Origin: DASTPP01 sp035762175
GTDB lineage: Bacteria; Myxococcota_A; Polyangia; Polyangiales; Polyangiaceae
Assembly: GCA_035762175.1 (NCBI GenBank)
Contig: DASTPP010000260.1
Location: 1 to 20,637 of the forward strand
DNA length: 20,637 bases
Direction: 5' to 3'
Positions within the stretch are counted from its first letter, which is position 1, and each line of letters opens with the position of its first letter. Position numbers and translations under genes: made by a program. The notes beneath the pieces were generated by a model that saw only the letters and a list, made by a program, of their open reading frames with translations, did not search any database and was not told the origin of the DNA. Positions 1-7,226 of this stretch are shown here, piece by piece.

Positions 1-62
1 CCGCGCTCGCGCCGCTGGCGACCGAGGCGCTCGCCTGGGCCTTCCGGCCGCGAAAGGGCTGA
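1..62 (+). CDS. C-terminal tail of an unidentified plus-strand gene (partial)
   Basis: The frame beginning at base 3 is open from the window edge and ends at TGA 60-62. Its last residues are ALAPLATEALAWAFRPRKG, a hydrophobic stretch followed by a basic end, as is common at the cytoplasmic end of a membrane protein. It would converge on the glycosyltransferase gene, whose stop lies 5 bp further on. Only about 19 codons are visible, so no family can be named and the frame could be chance in DNA this GC-rich. Confidence 0.3.
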   Translation, partial: ALAPLATEALAWAFRPRKG

Positions 63-67
63 GCGCA

Positions 68-1765
68 TCAGGCCCCGACCTCGGCCTTCAAGAGCTCGAT
101 GAGCTTGCGCCGGCCCTCGGCGTCGACGACCCCCTCGGCCGAGAAGATGACGTAGCCGCGGCGGTCGATGAGCACGACCGAGCTGACGCCCTTGCGGAAG
201 CCGTACGCCGACCGGAAGCTGCCGTCCCAGTCGCAGTAGATGGTCGTGCCCACCTTGCGCGACTCGTCGCGGATCGCATCTTTGACGAAGCCCTTGACCG
301 GCCAGTAGTCGTACGACGAGACGTCGGCGACGGCGGCGAGCACGACGCGCCCGCGGTACTTGTCGCCGCGGGCGAGCTCGGCGAGCCGGTCTTTGAGCAC
401 CTGGTTCTGCTTCGCCGAGCCCTTGTCTTCGTAGAGAATCAAGATGGGCTTGCCGCGAAAGGCCTTGAGCTCGAGCGCGCGGCCGTCGGCGTCTTCGAGC
501 CGGGCGTTGAGCCCCGCCTCTCCCGGCTTCGGTCGGGCGAGCGCGGGCTGGGCCGCGAGGGCGAGCGCCACGAGCGCGGCCATGGCGCGGGCCGAAGCGC
601 CGGACGCGCGCCGTAGGTGCCAGCGGCCGCCGGGCCCGGGACAGAGCTCGCGCCCGCGCCAGACCACCGAGCGGCGAGCGAGCGCGCGGGCGAAGGCGGC
701 GGCCAGTAGCGCGTCGGCGAGCACGACGTCGAGCGCGAGCCCGAGCGCGCCGCCCCCGCGCCCGACCAGGCGCCTCGCCCCGGCGGCCGCGGCGACGCGG
801 GCCCCGAGCGCGAGCCCGAGCGCGGCGAAAGCCACCCCGGGCCGGACGGCGGCGGCGGCGAGCGCGAGCAGCACGGCGAGCGGGGTCGCGAAGAAGAGCA
901 GCGGGTACGAAGGCAAGAGGGCCCGGCGCTGCACGCGAATGACCTGCACCCAGCGGGCGTAGCGCTCGACCACGGCGCCGAGGCCCCGGCCGCGGGCGAG
1001 ACTCGACGCCGGGGCGCGGCAGGCGCGGACGCCGAGGCCCCGAGAACGAAGGCGGCGCGCGAGTTCCATGTCTTCTCCCAGCACGTGCGTAAGATCGTTG
1101 AACCCACCGACTTCGTCGAGCGCCTCTCGTCGCACGACGAAAAGCTTACCGACGAGGCCGCCCGGGTCGAGCCCCGCGAGCAGGGGGAACGCATGCAAGG
1201 AGCCGCCCAGCAGCGCCTGCGAGGCCCGGTCGCCGAGCGTGCGGGCGGGGGCGACCTCGACCGGCGGCGCCCACGCGGCCGCGACGCCGGGCCCCTCGAG
1301 CGCGGCGAACAGCTCGCGCAGGCCGCCCTCGCGCAAACAGACGTCGCTGTCGGCGAAAAGCAACAGGGCCGCGCCCGCGCCCTCGACCGCCGCCGCGAGC
1401 TGGGCGCTCTTCGCGTTCGGGGCCTCGGGCCTCGTAACGAGCGTCCGGGCCGAGAGGCCCCGCGACCTCAGCCGCTCGGCGACGCGGCGCGCGATCGGAA
1501 AGGCCCCGTCGGCCTCGGACGCCACGGCGAAGACGATCTCGGCCCCGGGCGCGACGCGGCCGAGCGCGGCCGACGAGAGCAGCGCCCGCGCGAGCGCCGG
1601 CTCGGCGCCGGCGCAGGGCCGCACGAGCAGCACTGCCGGGGGCGGGCCGGCGGGCGGGGCGCCCGCCGCGCGGGCCGGGCCGAGGGCGCGGGCGAGCGCC
1701 ACGCCGACGGCGGCGGCGAGGAAGAGCGACCAGACGAAGGCGGCGAGCGCGGCGAAGGCGAGCAT
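68..1765 (-). CDS. Glycosyltransferase (GT21/ceramide glucosyltransferase type) fused to a YtfJ-like thioredoxin-fold domain
   Basis: The 565-residue frame has two parts. Residues 1-394 are a membrane glycosyltransferase: N-terminal membrane segment (about 3-27), PNAKSAQL at 116-123, the metal-binding DSD at 139-141, GEDMELARRL with the catalytic-type ED at 231-232, RYARW at 268-272, then hydrophobic segments from about 285 to 365. This layout is that of the GT21/HpnI/CruC-like group. Residues 395-565 begin with a signal-like hydrophobic run (MAALVALALAAQPALA) and continue as a YtfJ-type thioredoxin fold with no CxxC. There is no stop between the parts. The ATG at 583 (Met395) could start a separate exported protein, but no good ribosome site precedes it. 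The gene begins 2 bp after the crtC stop, so a carotenoid glycosyltransferase is the best inferred role; a hopanoid or lipid substrate is the alternative. Confidence 0.82.
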   Translation of the reverse strand: MLAFAALAAFVWSLFLAAAVGVALARALGPARAAGAPPAGPPPAVLLVRPCAGAEPALARALLSSAALGRVAPGAEIVFAVASEADGAFPIARRVAERLRSRGLSARTLVTRPEAPNAKSAQLAAAVEGAGAALLLFADSDVCLREGGLRELFAALEGPGVAAAWAPPVEVAPARTLGDRASQALLGGSLHAFPLLAGLDPGGLVGKLFVVRREALDEVGGFNDLTHVLGEDMELARRLRSRGLGVRACRAPASSLARGRGLGAVVERYARWVQVIRVQRRALLPSYPLLFFATPLAVLLALAAAAVRPGVAFAALGLALGARVAAAAGARRLVGRGGGALGLALDVVLADALLAAAFARALARRSVVWRGRELCPGPGGRWHLRRASGASARAMAALVALALAAQPALARPKPGEAGLNARLEDADGRALELKAFRGKPILILYEDKGSAKQNQVLKDRLAELARGDKYRGRVVLAAVADVSSYDYWPVKGFVKDAIRDESRKVGTTIYCDWDGSFRSAYGFRKGVSSVVLIDRRGYVIFSAEGVVDAEGRRKLIELLKAEVGA

Positions 1766-1767
1766 GG

Positions 1768-2715
1768 TCAGGCGCGGCGGAGGCGGAAGGGCAGCAGAAA
1801 GCGCACCCAGGGCGCCTCGAAGCGTTCGAGCGAGAGCGTCTCGCAGATGCCCTCGACGCGCCGCCCGCGGAAGCTCGAGGCGACGAGGTGGCGCGCGTAA
1901 AAGGGGCCGTCTTCGAGCGCCCGGCCGAGCGCGGGGGCCGCGCCGCGCTCGGCGCGCACCGAGACCGGCAGCCCCCACGCCGTGCGGCCGCAGGCGAACG
2001 CCTCGGTCGGCCCTTCGAAAGGCGCCGCGCCGCCGCCCGGGCCGATCGCGAGCGCGAGCGGCGAGCAGGCGCCCGCGCGCGGCCGGGCGTCGTAGGTGAC
2101 GATCGTCTCGTCGCCGACGTGAAAGCGCCCCCACGACCACGCCCCGAAGGCCCGCCCGAGCGGCGCGTCGCCCGCGTTCGCGTCGTGGTAGCCCCAGCCC
2201 GACCAGCCCAGCCGCTCCGCCGGGACGTCGACGCGCAGGCGCGCCCGCCCGAACACCGGCCACCAGAGGTGCGCCCCCCGCGTGTCGAGCGCGTACGGGC
2301 CCGCGGAGGGCTCCGACTCGGCCTCGAGCCGGAGCGAGCCCTCGAGCCGCCGCGATCGCGGCCGCGGGAAGGGCGAAGTGCGCTCGTCGAAGCGGAGCGA
2401 GAGGCCCCGCTCGTCGAATTCGACCAGGCCCGCCCCGAGCTCGAGCCGGTCGGGCGCGTCGCGGCGCAGCGGCGCGCGGTACTCGCGGAACACCCAGAGC
2501 GGCGCGCGGCCCCGCTCGTAAAAGGCCAGGTTGAGCGCGCCGAAGCGCTCGGGGTCGGCCCCGGGCGGCCCCCGCCGGTTCGCGCGCGCGTAGTGCGGCG
2601 AGAAGACCGAGCCGACGAAGACGATCGCCGCTACCGCATAGCGCCCGCAGTCGCTGACGCCGTCGACGTACCACCAGAGGTAGCCCCCGCGAGCGACGGG
2701 ACGGTCAAGCCAAGG
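1768..2715 (-). CDS. crtC: Carotenoid 1,2-hydratase CrtC; start codon missing, frame offset from crtD
   Basis: About 315 residues with clear CrtC character: an N-terminal WLDRPVARGGYLWWYVDG followed by SDCGRYAVAAIVFVGSVFSPHYARAN, then WSGWGYHDANAGDAPL and a C-terminal region rich in aromatic and acidic residues. The family adds water across the terminal 1,2 double bond of acyclic carotenoid ends, giving a tertiary alcohol. The conserved beginning lies inside the 3' end of crtD, in the -1 frame. No ATG, GTG or TTG exists in frame near it: the nearest in-frame candidates are an ATG at 2997, deep inside crtD, and a GTG at about 2492, which would remove some 75 residues including the WWYVD block. 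The end given here is where homology begins, not a proven start; a CTG occurs at 2739. A frameshifted CrtD-CrtC fusion, a non-canonical start or a one-base sequence error are all possible. The stop is 2 bp before the glycosyltransferase ATG. Confidence 0.83.
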   Translation of the reverse strand, partial: PWLDRPVARGGYLWWYVDGVSDCGRYAVAAIVFVGSVFSPHYARANRRGPPGADPERFGALNLAFYERGRAPLWVFREYRAPLRRDAPDRLELGAGLVEFDERGLSLRFDERTSPFPRPRSRRLEGSLRLEAESEPSAGPYALDTRGAHLWWPVFGRARLRVDVPAERLGWSGWGYHDANAGDAPLGRAFGAWSWGRFHVGDETIVTYDARPRAGACSPLALAIGPGGGAAPFEGPTEAFACGRTAWGLPVSVRAERGAAPALGRALEDGPFYARHLVASSFRGRRVEGICETLSLERFEAPWVRFLLPFRLRRA

Positions 2716-4208
2716 TCGTCGGCCATCGCCCGCGCGCAGATGGCCGACGAGAGCGCCGCCATCGGCACCCCGGCCCCCGGGTGCACGCTGCCGCCGACCG
2801 CGTAGAGCCCCGGCACCGCCGTCCTCGACGCCGGCCGGGAGAAGGCCGCCGTCATGCCATGCGAGGCCGGCCCGTAGAGCGCCCCCCCGCTCGAGGGGCT
2901 CAGCCGCTCGAAGTCGCGCGGCGTCGTCAGCGCGAGCGCCGTCGGCGTGAGCTCGAGCCCCGCGCCCCGCAGCCGTGTCAGAATCTTCGCGACCCATGCG
3001 TCGGTTTCCTCGGGTGGGTAGGCGCCGGGCCGGTCGCCGTCCGGCGGCGCGTTGATCAGCACGAGCAGCCGCTCGCCCCCGCCCCCCCCCGCGCCCGGCC
3101 CCGGCCCGAAGGGGCCGCGGTCCTGGGCGCAGAGGTACACCGTCGGCTCGGCCGGCACGCGCCCCGCGTCGAAGAGCGTCCGGAATTCGTCTTCGTAATT
3201 CGACGGAAAGAACACCGTGTGGTGCGCGAGCGCCGCCCCTTCGGCCCGCGCCCGCCCCGTCAGCACGAGCGCCGACAGCGAGCGCTCGGCCGCCGCCCCC
3301 GCGAGCCGCCCCCGCGGCGCCCCCGGCACGAGCCGCACGAGGTCGGCCCCGTCGCCGTTGCTCGCCACCGCCCGCGCCGCCACCACCCCGCCCCCCGCAA
3401 GCCGCACCCCCGCCGCGCGCCCGCCCGGGCCGAGCACGATCTCGTCGACCGCCGCGCCCGCGTGCACCCGCACGCCGAGCTCGCCCGCGCGCGCGAGCAG
3501 CGCCTCGGCCAGCGCGTACATGCCCCCCCTCACCGCCCAGACCCCCGCCAGCTCGACCGCGGCGATGACGTTGAGCGTCGCCGGCGCGCGCAGCGGCGAC
3601 GAGCCCACGTACGTCGCGAAGCGGCCGAAGAGCGCGCGCAGCCGCGCGTCGCGGTAAAACGACCCGATCGCCTTCCACATCGAGCGCGTCGCGTCGATGC
3701 GCAGGGCCTGCGCCGCCGTGCCGAGGCCCCGCAGCGAGAAGAGGTCTTTGACCCCCGGCAGCGCCGAGCGCAAGAAGGGCCCCTCGACCGCCTCGAAGAT
3801 GCGCCGCGCGTGCTCGCAGAACGCCCGGTACCCCTCGGCCTCGCGCGCCCCGGCGAACGCGGCGATGGCCGCGGCGCTCTTCTCGCGGTCGGCGTAGAGG
3901 TCGAGCGACGAGCCGTCCGGCCAGTAGTGCCGCGCCAGCACGGGCAGCGGCGCCAGCTCGACGTAGGCCTCGAGCGGCGCCCCGGTCGCCCGGAAGAGCT
4001 CGTCGAAGGCCCAGCGCATCGTCAGCACCGTCGGCCCCCCGTCGACCCCCGCGCCGCCGACCTCGACCCGCCGCAGCTTGCCGCCGACCGCGGGCTCTTT
4101 CTCGAACACCTCGACGGGCACGCCCGCCGACGCCAGCCGGATCGCCAGGCAAAGCCCGCCCACGCCGGCGCCGACGACGACCACGGGCTCAGCGCGGGAC
4201 GGACTCAT
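2631..4208 (-). CDS. crtD: Carotenoid 3,4-desaturase CrtD (phytoene desaturase superfamily)
   Basis: A 525-residue FAD-dependent carotenoid oxidoreductase. The dinucleotide-binding GAGVGG is at 13-18, followed by the acidic end of strand 2 (VEVFEKEP) and GGKLR. GGPTVLTMRWAFDELF from residue 57 is the signature I associate with CrtD rather than CrtI. The C-terminal flavin segment GLYAVGGSVHPGAGVPMAALSS ends in MADDLG at about residue 500. The last 25 residues are low-complexity Ala/Ser/Gly/Thr and coincide with the start of CrtC read in another frame, so the real protein may end or shift near residue 500. CrtD desaturates C3-C4 of 1-hydroxy carotenoids, the step after CrtC, and this pairing fits myxobacterial carotenoid glucosides. 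The ATG at 4208 has AAAGGG only 2 nt upstream. CrtI or another carotene oxidoreductase is the alternative name. Confidence 0.88.
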   Translation of the reverse strand: MSPSRAEPVVVVGAGVGGLCLAIRLASAGVPVEVFEKEPAVGGKLRRVEVGGAGVDGGPTVLTMRWAFDELFRATGAPLEAYVELAPLPVLARHYWPDGSSLDLYADREKSAAAIAAFAGAREAEGYRAFCEHARRIFEAVEGPFLRSALPGVKDLFSLRGLGTAAQALRIDATRSMWKAIGSFYRDARLRALFGRFATYVGSSPLRAPATLNVIAAVELAGVWAVRGGMYALAEALLARAGELGVRVHAGAAVDEIVLGPGGRAAGVRLAGGGVVAARAVASNGDGADLVRLVPGAPRGRLAGAAAERSLSALVLTGRARAEGAALAHHTVFFPSNYEDEFRTLFDAGRVPAEPTVYLCAQDRGPFGPGPGAGGGGGERLLVLINAPPDGDRPGAYPPEETDAWVAKILTRLRGAGLELTPTALALTTPRDFERLSPSSGGALYGPASHGMTAAFSRPASRTAVPGLYAVGGSVHPGAGVPMAALSSAICARAMADDLGLTVPSLAGATSGGTSTASATAGAMR

Positions 4209-4209
4209 G

Positions 4210-4221
4210 ACCCTTTAGGGT
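4210..4221. promoter_or_regulatory. Small inverted repeat over the crtD ribosome-binding site
   Basis: ACCCT-TT-AGGGT lies immediately upstream of the crtD ATG and contains the AAAGGG that would be the ribosome site on the minus strand. It could be an operator half-site pair or a small RNA hairpin covering the site. It is short and may be chance. Confidence 0.22.
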
Positions 4222-4287
4222 GTGCACGCTTCGGGACACGGGCCTCTTCGATGTCGGGGGCGCGGCGCCCGTTGCCACGCCGCCCGG

Positions 4288-4313
4288 GGCGCCCGCGGGG
4301 CCGAGCGGGCGCC
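4288..4313 (-). terminator. GC hairpin after the L,D-transpeptidase gene
   Basis: Perfect 8-bp arms GGCGCCCG / CGGGCGCC around a 10-nt loop, starting 33 nt beyond the L,D-transpeptidase stop. A second smaller hairpin (GGGCGC-G-GCGCCC, 4258-4270) follows. There is no U tract, so this is only terminator-like. It sits between the transpeptidase and crtD, suggesting two separate transcription units. Confidence 0.35.
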
Positions 4314-4345
4314 GCGAGTCGGGGTACGAAAGTCGGGGCCGAGCC

Positions 4346-6124
4346 TCAAGGCGCGAGCACGACGCGCGTGCCGAGGCCCGTCTCGCGCCCCGGGCCCACC
4401 CCCTGCCAGCCCGGCGGCAGCGGCGGGTCGGCCCACTCGAACAAGAACTTGCCGTCCGCCGGGGACACGTTGACACACCCCGCGCTCTTCGGCACCCCGA
4501 AGTCTTCGTGCCAGTAGGCCGTGTGAATGGCAAACGGCGCCCGGAAGTAGAGCGTGTGGGGCACCTCGGCGAGCCAGAAGCGCTCGGGCTCGCCCTTCTC
4601 GGGCGTCATGCGCGAGGCCGACACCTTCCAGCTGACGCGGTAGGTGCCCACCGGCGTCGCGCTCTTGTCGACGAGCTCGCGGTCGGTGTCGCCCGGCGCC
4701 CCCGGCCCCCCCGCCCCGCCCGCCACGAGCGTCGCGAAGACCGGGCGCGCCCCCTCGTACGCGACCAGCGTGCCCTCGCGCAGCCGAATGTCGACCCACT
4801 TCTCGCCCGCCCCCACCCCCGGGGGCGGGGGCCGCTCGCGCGCGACCGCCACGTCGGCCTCGGCCAGGTACCGCTCGCCCTCGCCCTCGACCCTCAGGTA
4901 CGCCCCCCGCGCGCCCGTCGCCCGCTCGGCCGAGAGCGCCACGCGCTCGCGCGCCCCGAGCGACTCGCCCGTCGGCACGAAGCGCCCGCCCGCCTCGCGC
5001 CGGTAGAAGGGGCGCGGGGCCCGCCGCGCCCACGCGATCGGCAGCCGCGCCCCGCCCCCGAGCCGCACGCCCTGAAAGCTCGACACGCGGTAGGCGAGCA
5101 CGCGGTCGGCCGGCACCAGGCTCAGATCGGTGCTGACGAGCCAGGTGCGGCCCTCGGCCCGGAACGCCCGCGCGAAGGCCACCGTCGAGCCCTCGGGCAA
5201 CCACTTGCGCACGAGCGGCGTCTCGCCCCGCGGCGAAGGCAGCGCCCGGCCCTCCGCGAGCGCCGCCGGCAGCTCGCCCTCGGCCTCGATGGGGTCTTCG
5301 ACCGTCAGCTCGTCGTGGCCGCCGAAGCCGCCCTTGGGCTTTCTCGCCCGCGCGCGCCGCTCGGGCGGGCCTTCGACCCGCTCTTGCTCGGCCTCGGTCG
5401 GCAGCCGCCCGTACATCGGCGCGCCCCGGCTGAACGCGTAGCGGTAAGGCAAGACCCCCTCGCCCGAGGGCCGGACCAGCTCGGCGATCGCCGCCGCCGC
5501 CATCGGGTGGCCCGGGTCGGCGCTGAGGTTTTCGCCATTACACAGAAACCCCGCCGGCGCCGCCGCGAGCCACCCGCCGCGGCAGCCCTTGCCCGGCCGG
5601 GGCTCGTCGTCGAGCAGCGCGATCGAGGTGCCGGGGCGGACGACGCCGACGGGCCCCCGCCCCCGCCCGGGCGCCGGATACACCCAAGCGGGGTAGGCCA
5701 GGCCCAGCGCCCGCGGCCCCGACCCTTCGCCCCTCGCCCCCTCGCGCGCGGCCGCCGCAGCCTCGCCCTGCCCCCCGCCGGCCGAAGCCTCGCCCTGCCC
5801 CCCGCCGGCCAAAGCCGCGGGCCGCGCCGGCGCGGCGGCCTTCGGGCGCGCCGGCGCGCGTACCGCACCCGGCCCCGACGCCCCACCGGCGGGGGCGGCC
5901 GGCGGGCGCGCCCCGCTGCACGAGGCGGCCCCGACGAACACCAGGCCGGCCCCGAGCGCGGCGATCACGGCGAGGGGGCCGCCGGCGGGCTCGAGGCGCA
6001 CGACGGCGGGGGCGGGGCGGCCCCCCCGAGCGGAGCGCTCGCCTGCGAAAAGCGAACGGGCCCGAGCGGAGCGCTCGCCCGCGGCGGGGCGAGCCGGGGT
6101 ACGGTGCCCGCCCGCGGCGCTCAT
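4346..6124 (-). CDS. L,D-transpeptidase (YkuD) lipoprotein
   Basis: 592 residues from the ATG at 6124, which overlaps the epimerase stop as ATGA. The catalytic YkuD core is at the C-terminus: HTAYWHEDFG from residue 534, then KSAGCVNVS with the nucleophile Cys550. A lipid-attachment signal is visible: hydrophobic LAVIAALGAGLVFVGAAS ending at Cys69. A 69-residue leader is long, so the in-frame GTG at 6001 (residue 42) is a plausible real start. Residues about 70-130 are a Pro/Ala/Gly-rich linker with a repeated GGGQGEA. The middle of roughly 350 residues has no domain I recognise. The enzyme family makes 3-3 peptidoglycan crosslinks or attaches proteins to peptidoglycan in the periplasm. Coupling to a sugar-nucleotide epimerase suggests an envelope locus; the exact substrate is unknown. 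Confidence 0.86.
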   Translation of the reverse strand: MSAAGGHRTPARPAAGERSARARSLFAGERSARGGRPAPAVVRLEPAGGPLAVIAALGAGLVFVGAASCSGARPPAAPAGGASGPGAVRAPARPKAAAPARPAALAGGGQGEASAGGGQGEAAAAAREGARGEGSGPRALGLAYPAWVYPAPGRGRGPVGVVRPGTSIALLDDEPRPGKGCRGGWLAAAPAGFLCNGENLSADPGHPMAAAAIAELVRPSGEGVLPYRYAFSRGAPMYGRLPTEAEQERVEGPPERRARARKPKGGFGGHDELTVEDPIEAEGELPAALAEGRALPSPRGETPLVRKWLPEGSTVAFARAFRAEGRTWLVSTDLSLVPADRVLAYRVSSFQGVRLGGGARLPIAWARRAPRPFYRREAGGRFVPTGESLGARERVALSAERATGARGAYLRVEGEGERYLAEADVAVARERPPPPGVGAGEKWVDIRLREGTLVAYEGARPVFATLVAGGAGGPGAPGDTDRELVDKSATPVGTYRVSWKVSASRMTPEKGEPERFWLAEVPHTLYFRAPFAIHTAYWHEDFGVPKSAGCVNVSPADGKFLFEWADPPLPPGWQGVGPGRETGLGTRVVLAP

Positions 6125-7125
6125 TTGCCGTAGTACGAGCGGTACCAGGCGACGAAGCGGCCGACCCCTTCGCGCAGCGGCGTCGCGGGCTGAAAGCCCA
6201 CCGCGTCGCGCAGGGCGTCGACGTCGGCGAAGGTCGCGGGCACGTCGCCCGGCTGCATGTCGAGGAAGCGCTTGTCGGCCTTCGTGCCGAGCAGCTCTTC
6301 GATGAGGCCGATGAGCTCCATCAGCTCGACGGGGCTGTGGTTGCCGATGTTGTAGACGCGGTAGGGCGCGCGGCTCGAGCCCGGGTCGGGCCGGTCGCCC
6401 GACCAGCCCTCGTTCGGCTCGGCGGGCGCGCGCAGGACGCGCACGACGCCCTCGACCACGTCGTCGACGTAGGTAAAGTCGCGCCGCATCTTGCCGTGGT
6501 TGAACACGTCGATGGGCCGCCCCTCGAGGATGGCCTTGGTGAAGAGGAACATGGCCATGTCGGGCCGGCCCCAGGGCCCGTAGACGGTGAAAAAACGCAG
6601 GCCCGAGGTCGGCACCCCGTAAAGGTGCGAGTAGGTGTGCGCCATCAGCTCGTTCGCCTTCTTGGTGGCCGCGTACAAGCTGAGCGGGTGGTCGACGTTG
6701 TCGCTCGTCGAGAAGGGCACCTTGGTGTTGGCCCCGTAGACCGAGCTCGACGAGGCGTAGACGAGGTGCTCGACCTTGGCGTGGCGGGCGATTTCGAGAA
6801 TGTTGCCGAAGCCGACCAGGTTCGCCTGCACGTAGGCGCCGGGGTTGGTGAGCGAGTAGCGCACGCCGGCCTGGGCGGCGAGGTTGATGATGGCCCTCGG
6901 GGGGTGCTTTTTGGCGAGCGCGGCGAGGGCCGGGGCGTCGGCGAGGTCGGCCCGCTCGAAGGCGAAGCCCGGCTTGCCCTCGAGCTGCTGGAGGCGGGCC
7001 TCTTTCAGCGTGACGTCGTAGTAGTCGTTGACGTTGTCGACGCCGAGCACCGCCTCGCCCTCGGCGAGCAGCCGCGTCGCGACGTGAAAGCCGATGAACC
7101 CTGCCGCGCCGGTGACCCAGATCAT
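6121..7125 (-). CDS. NAD-dependent epimerase, UDP-glucuronate 4-epimerase type
   Basis: 334 residues of the extended short-chain dehydrogenase family. TGAAGFIG at 5-12 binds NAD. YASSSSVYG near 123-131 and Y151-x3-K155 (YAATK) form the catalytic set, and KKANELMAHTYSHLYG follows. DNVNDYYDVTLKEARL near 30-45 and GPWGRPDMAMFLFTKAILEG are typical of the CapI/UDP-glucuronate 4-epimerase group, which interconverts UDP-glucuronate and UDP-galacturonate. The MIWVTG start at 7125 is chosen over the upstream in-frame Met because it begins exactly at the Rossmann strand and has GAGGG about 10 nt before it. The gene overlaps the L,D-transpeptidase by ATGA and diverges from rfbB, so it probably supplies an acidic sugar for the glycan made by the plus-strand genes. 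A 4-epimerase for another UDP-sugar cannot be excluded. Confidence 0.92.
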   Translation of the reverse strand: MIWVTGAAGFIGFHVATRLLAEGEAVLGVDNVNDYYDVTLKEARLQQLEGKPGFAFERADLADAPALAALAKKHPPRAIINLAAQAGVRYSLTNPGAYVQANLVGFGNILEIARHAKVEHLVYASSSSVYGANTKVPFSTSDNVDHPLSLYAATKKANELMAHTYSHLYGVPTSGLRFFTVYGPWGRPDMAMFLFTKAILEGRPIDVFNHGKMRRDFTYVDDVVEGVVRVLRAPAEPNEGWSGDRPDPGSSRAPYRVYNIGNHSPVELMELIGLIEELLGTKADKRFLDMQPGDVPATFADVDALRDAVGFQPATPLREGVGRFVAWYRSYYGK

Positions 7126-7226
7126 CGCACTTTGCCCTCTCGTGCGGCCGCGCCCGCGGGCGCGCCGCGAGGCAGGGCATAGCACAAGGCTTACCGCCCG
7201 CTAAAAGCTTTGCTAAGCCGGCCCCG
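7126..7226. promoter_or_regulatory. Divergent promoter region, epimerase / rfbB
   Basis: This 101-bp gap separates two divergent sugar-nucleotide genes and must hold both promoters. It contains the palindrome AAAGCTTT (7204-7211) and the inverted repeat GGCTTA (7188-7193) / TAAGCC (7214-7219), in the only AT-rich patch of the gap. There is no Shine-Dalgarno before the rfbB ATG, so that message may be leaderless. No clear -35/-10 pair is visible. Confidence 0.45.

Noticed and set aside
1768..4152. 794-residue minus-strand frame spanning crtC and most of crtD
   Set aside because: Only the last 315 residues match a family; the rest is an Arg/Gly/Ala-rich shadow of crtD in another frame.
2781..4517. 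Long plus-strand ORF opposite crtD
   Set aside because: Antisense shadow dominated by Arg/His/Pro; crtD has full family motifs on the other strand.
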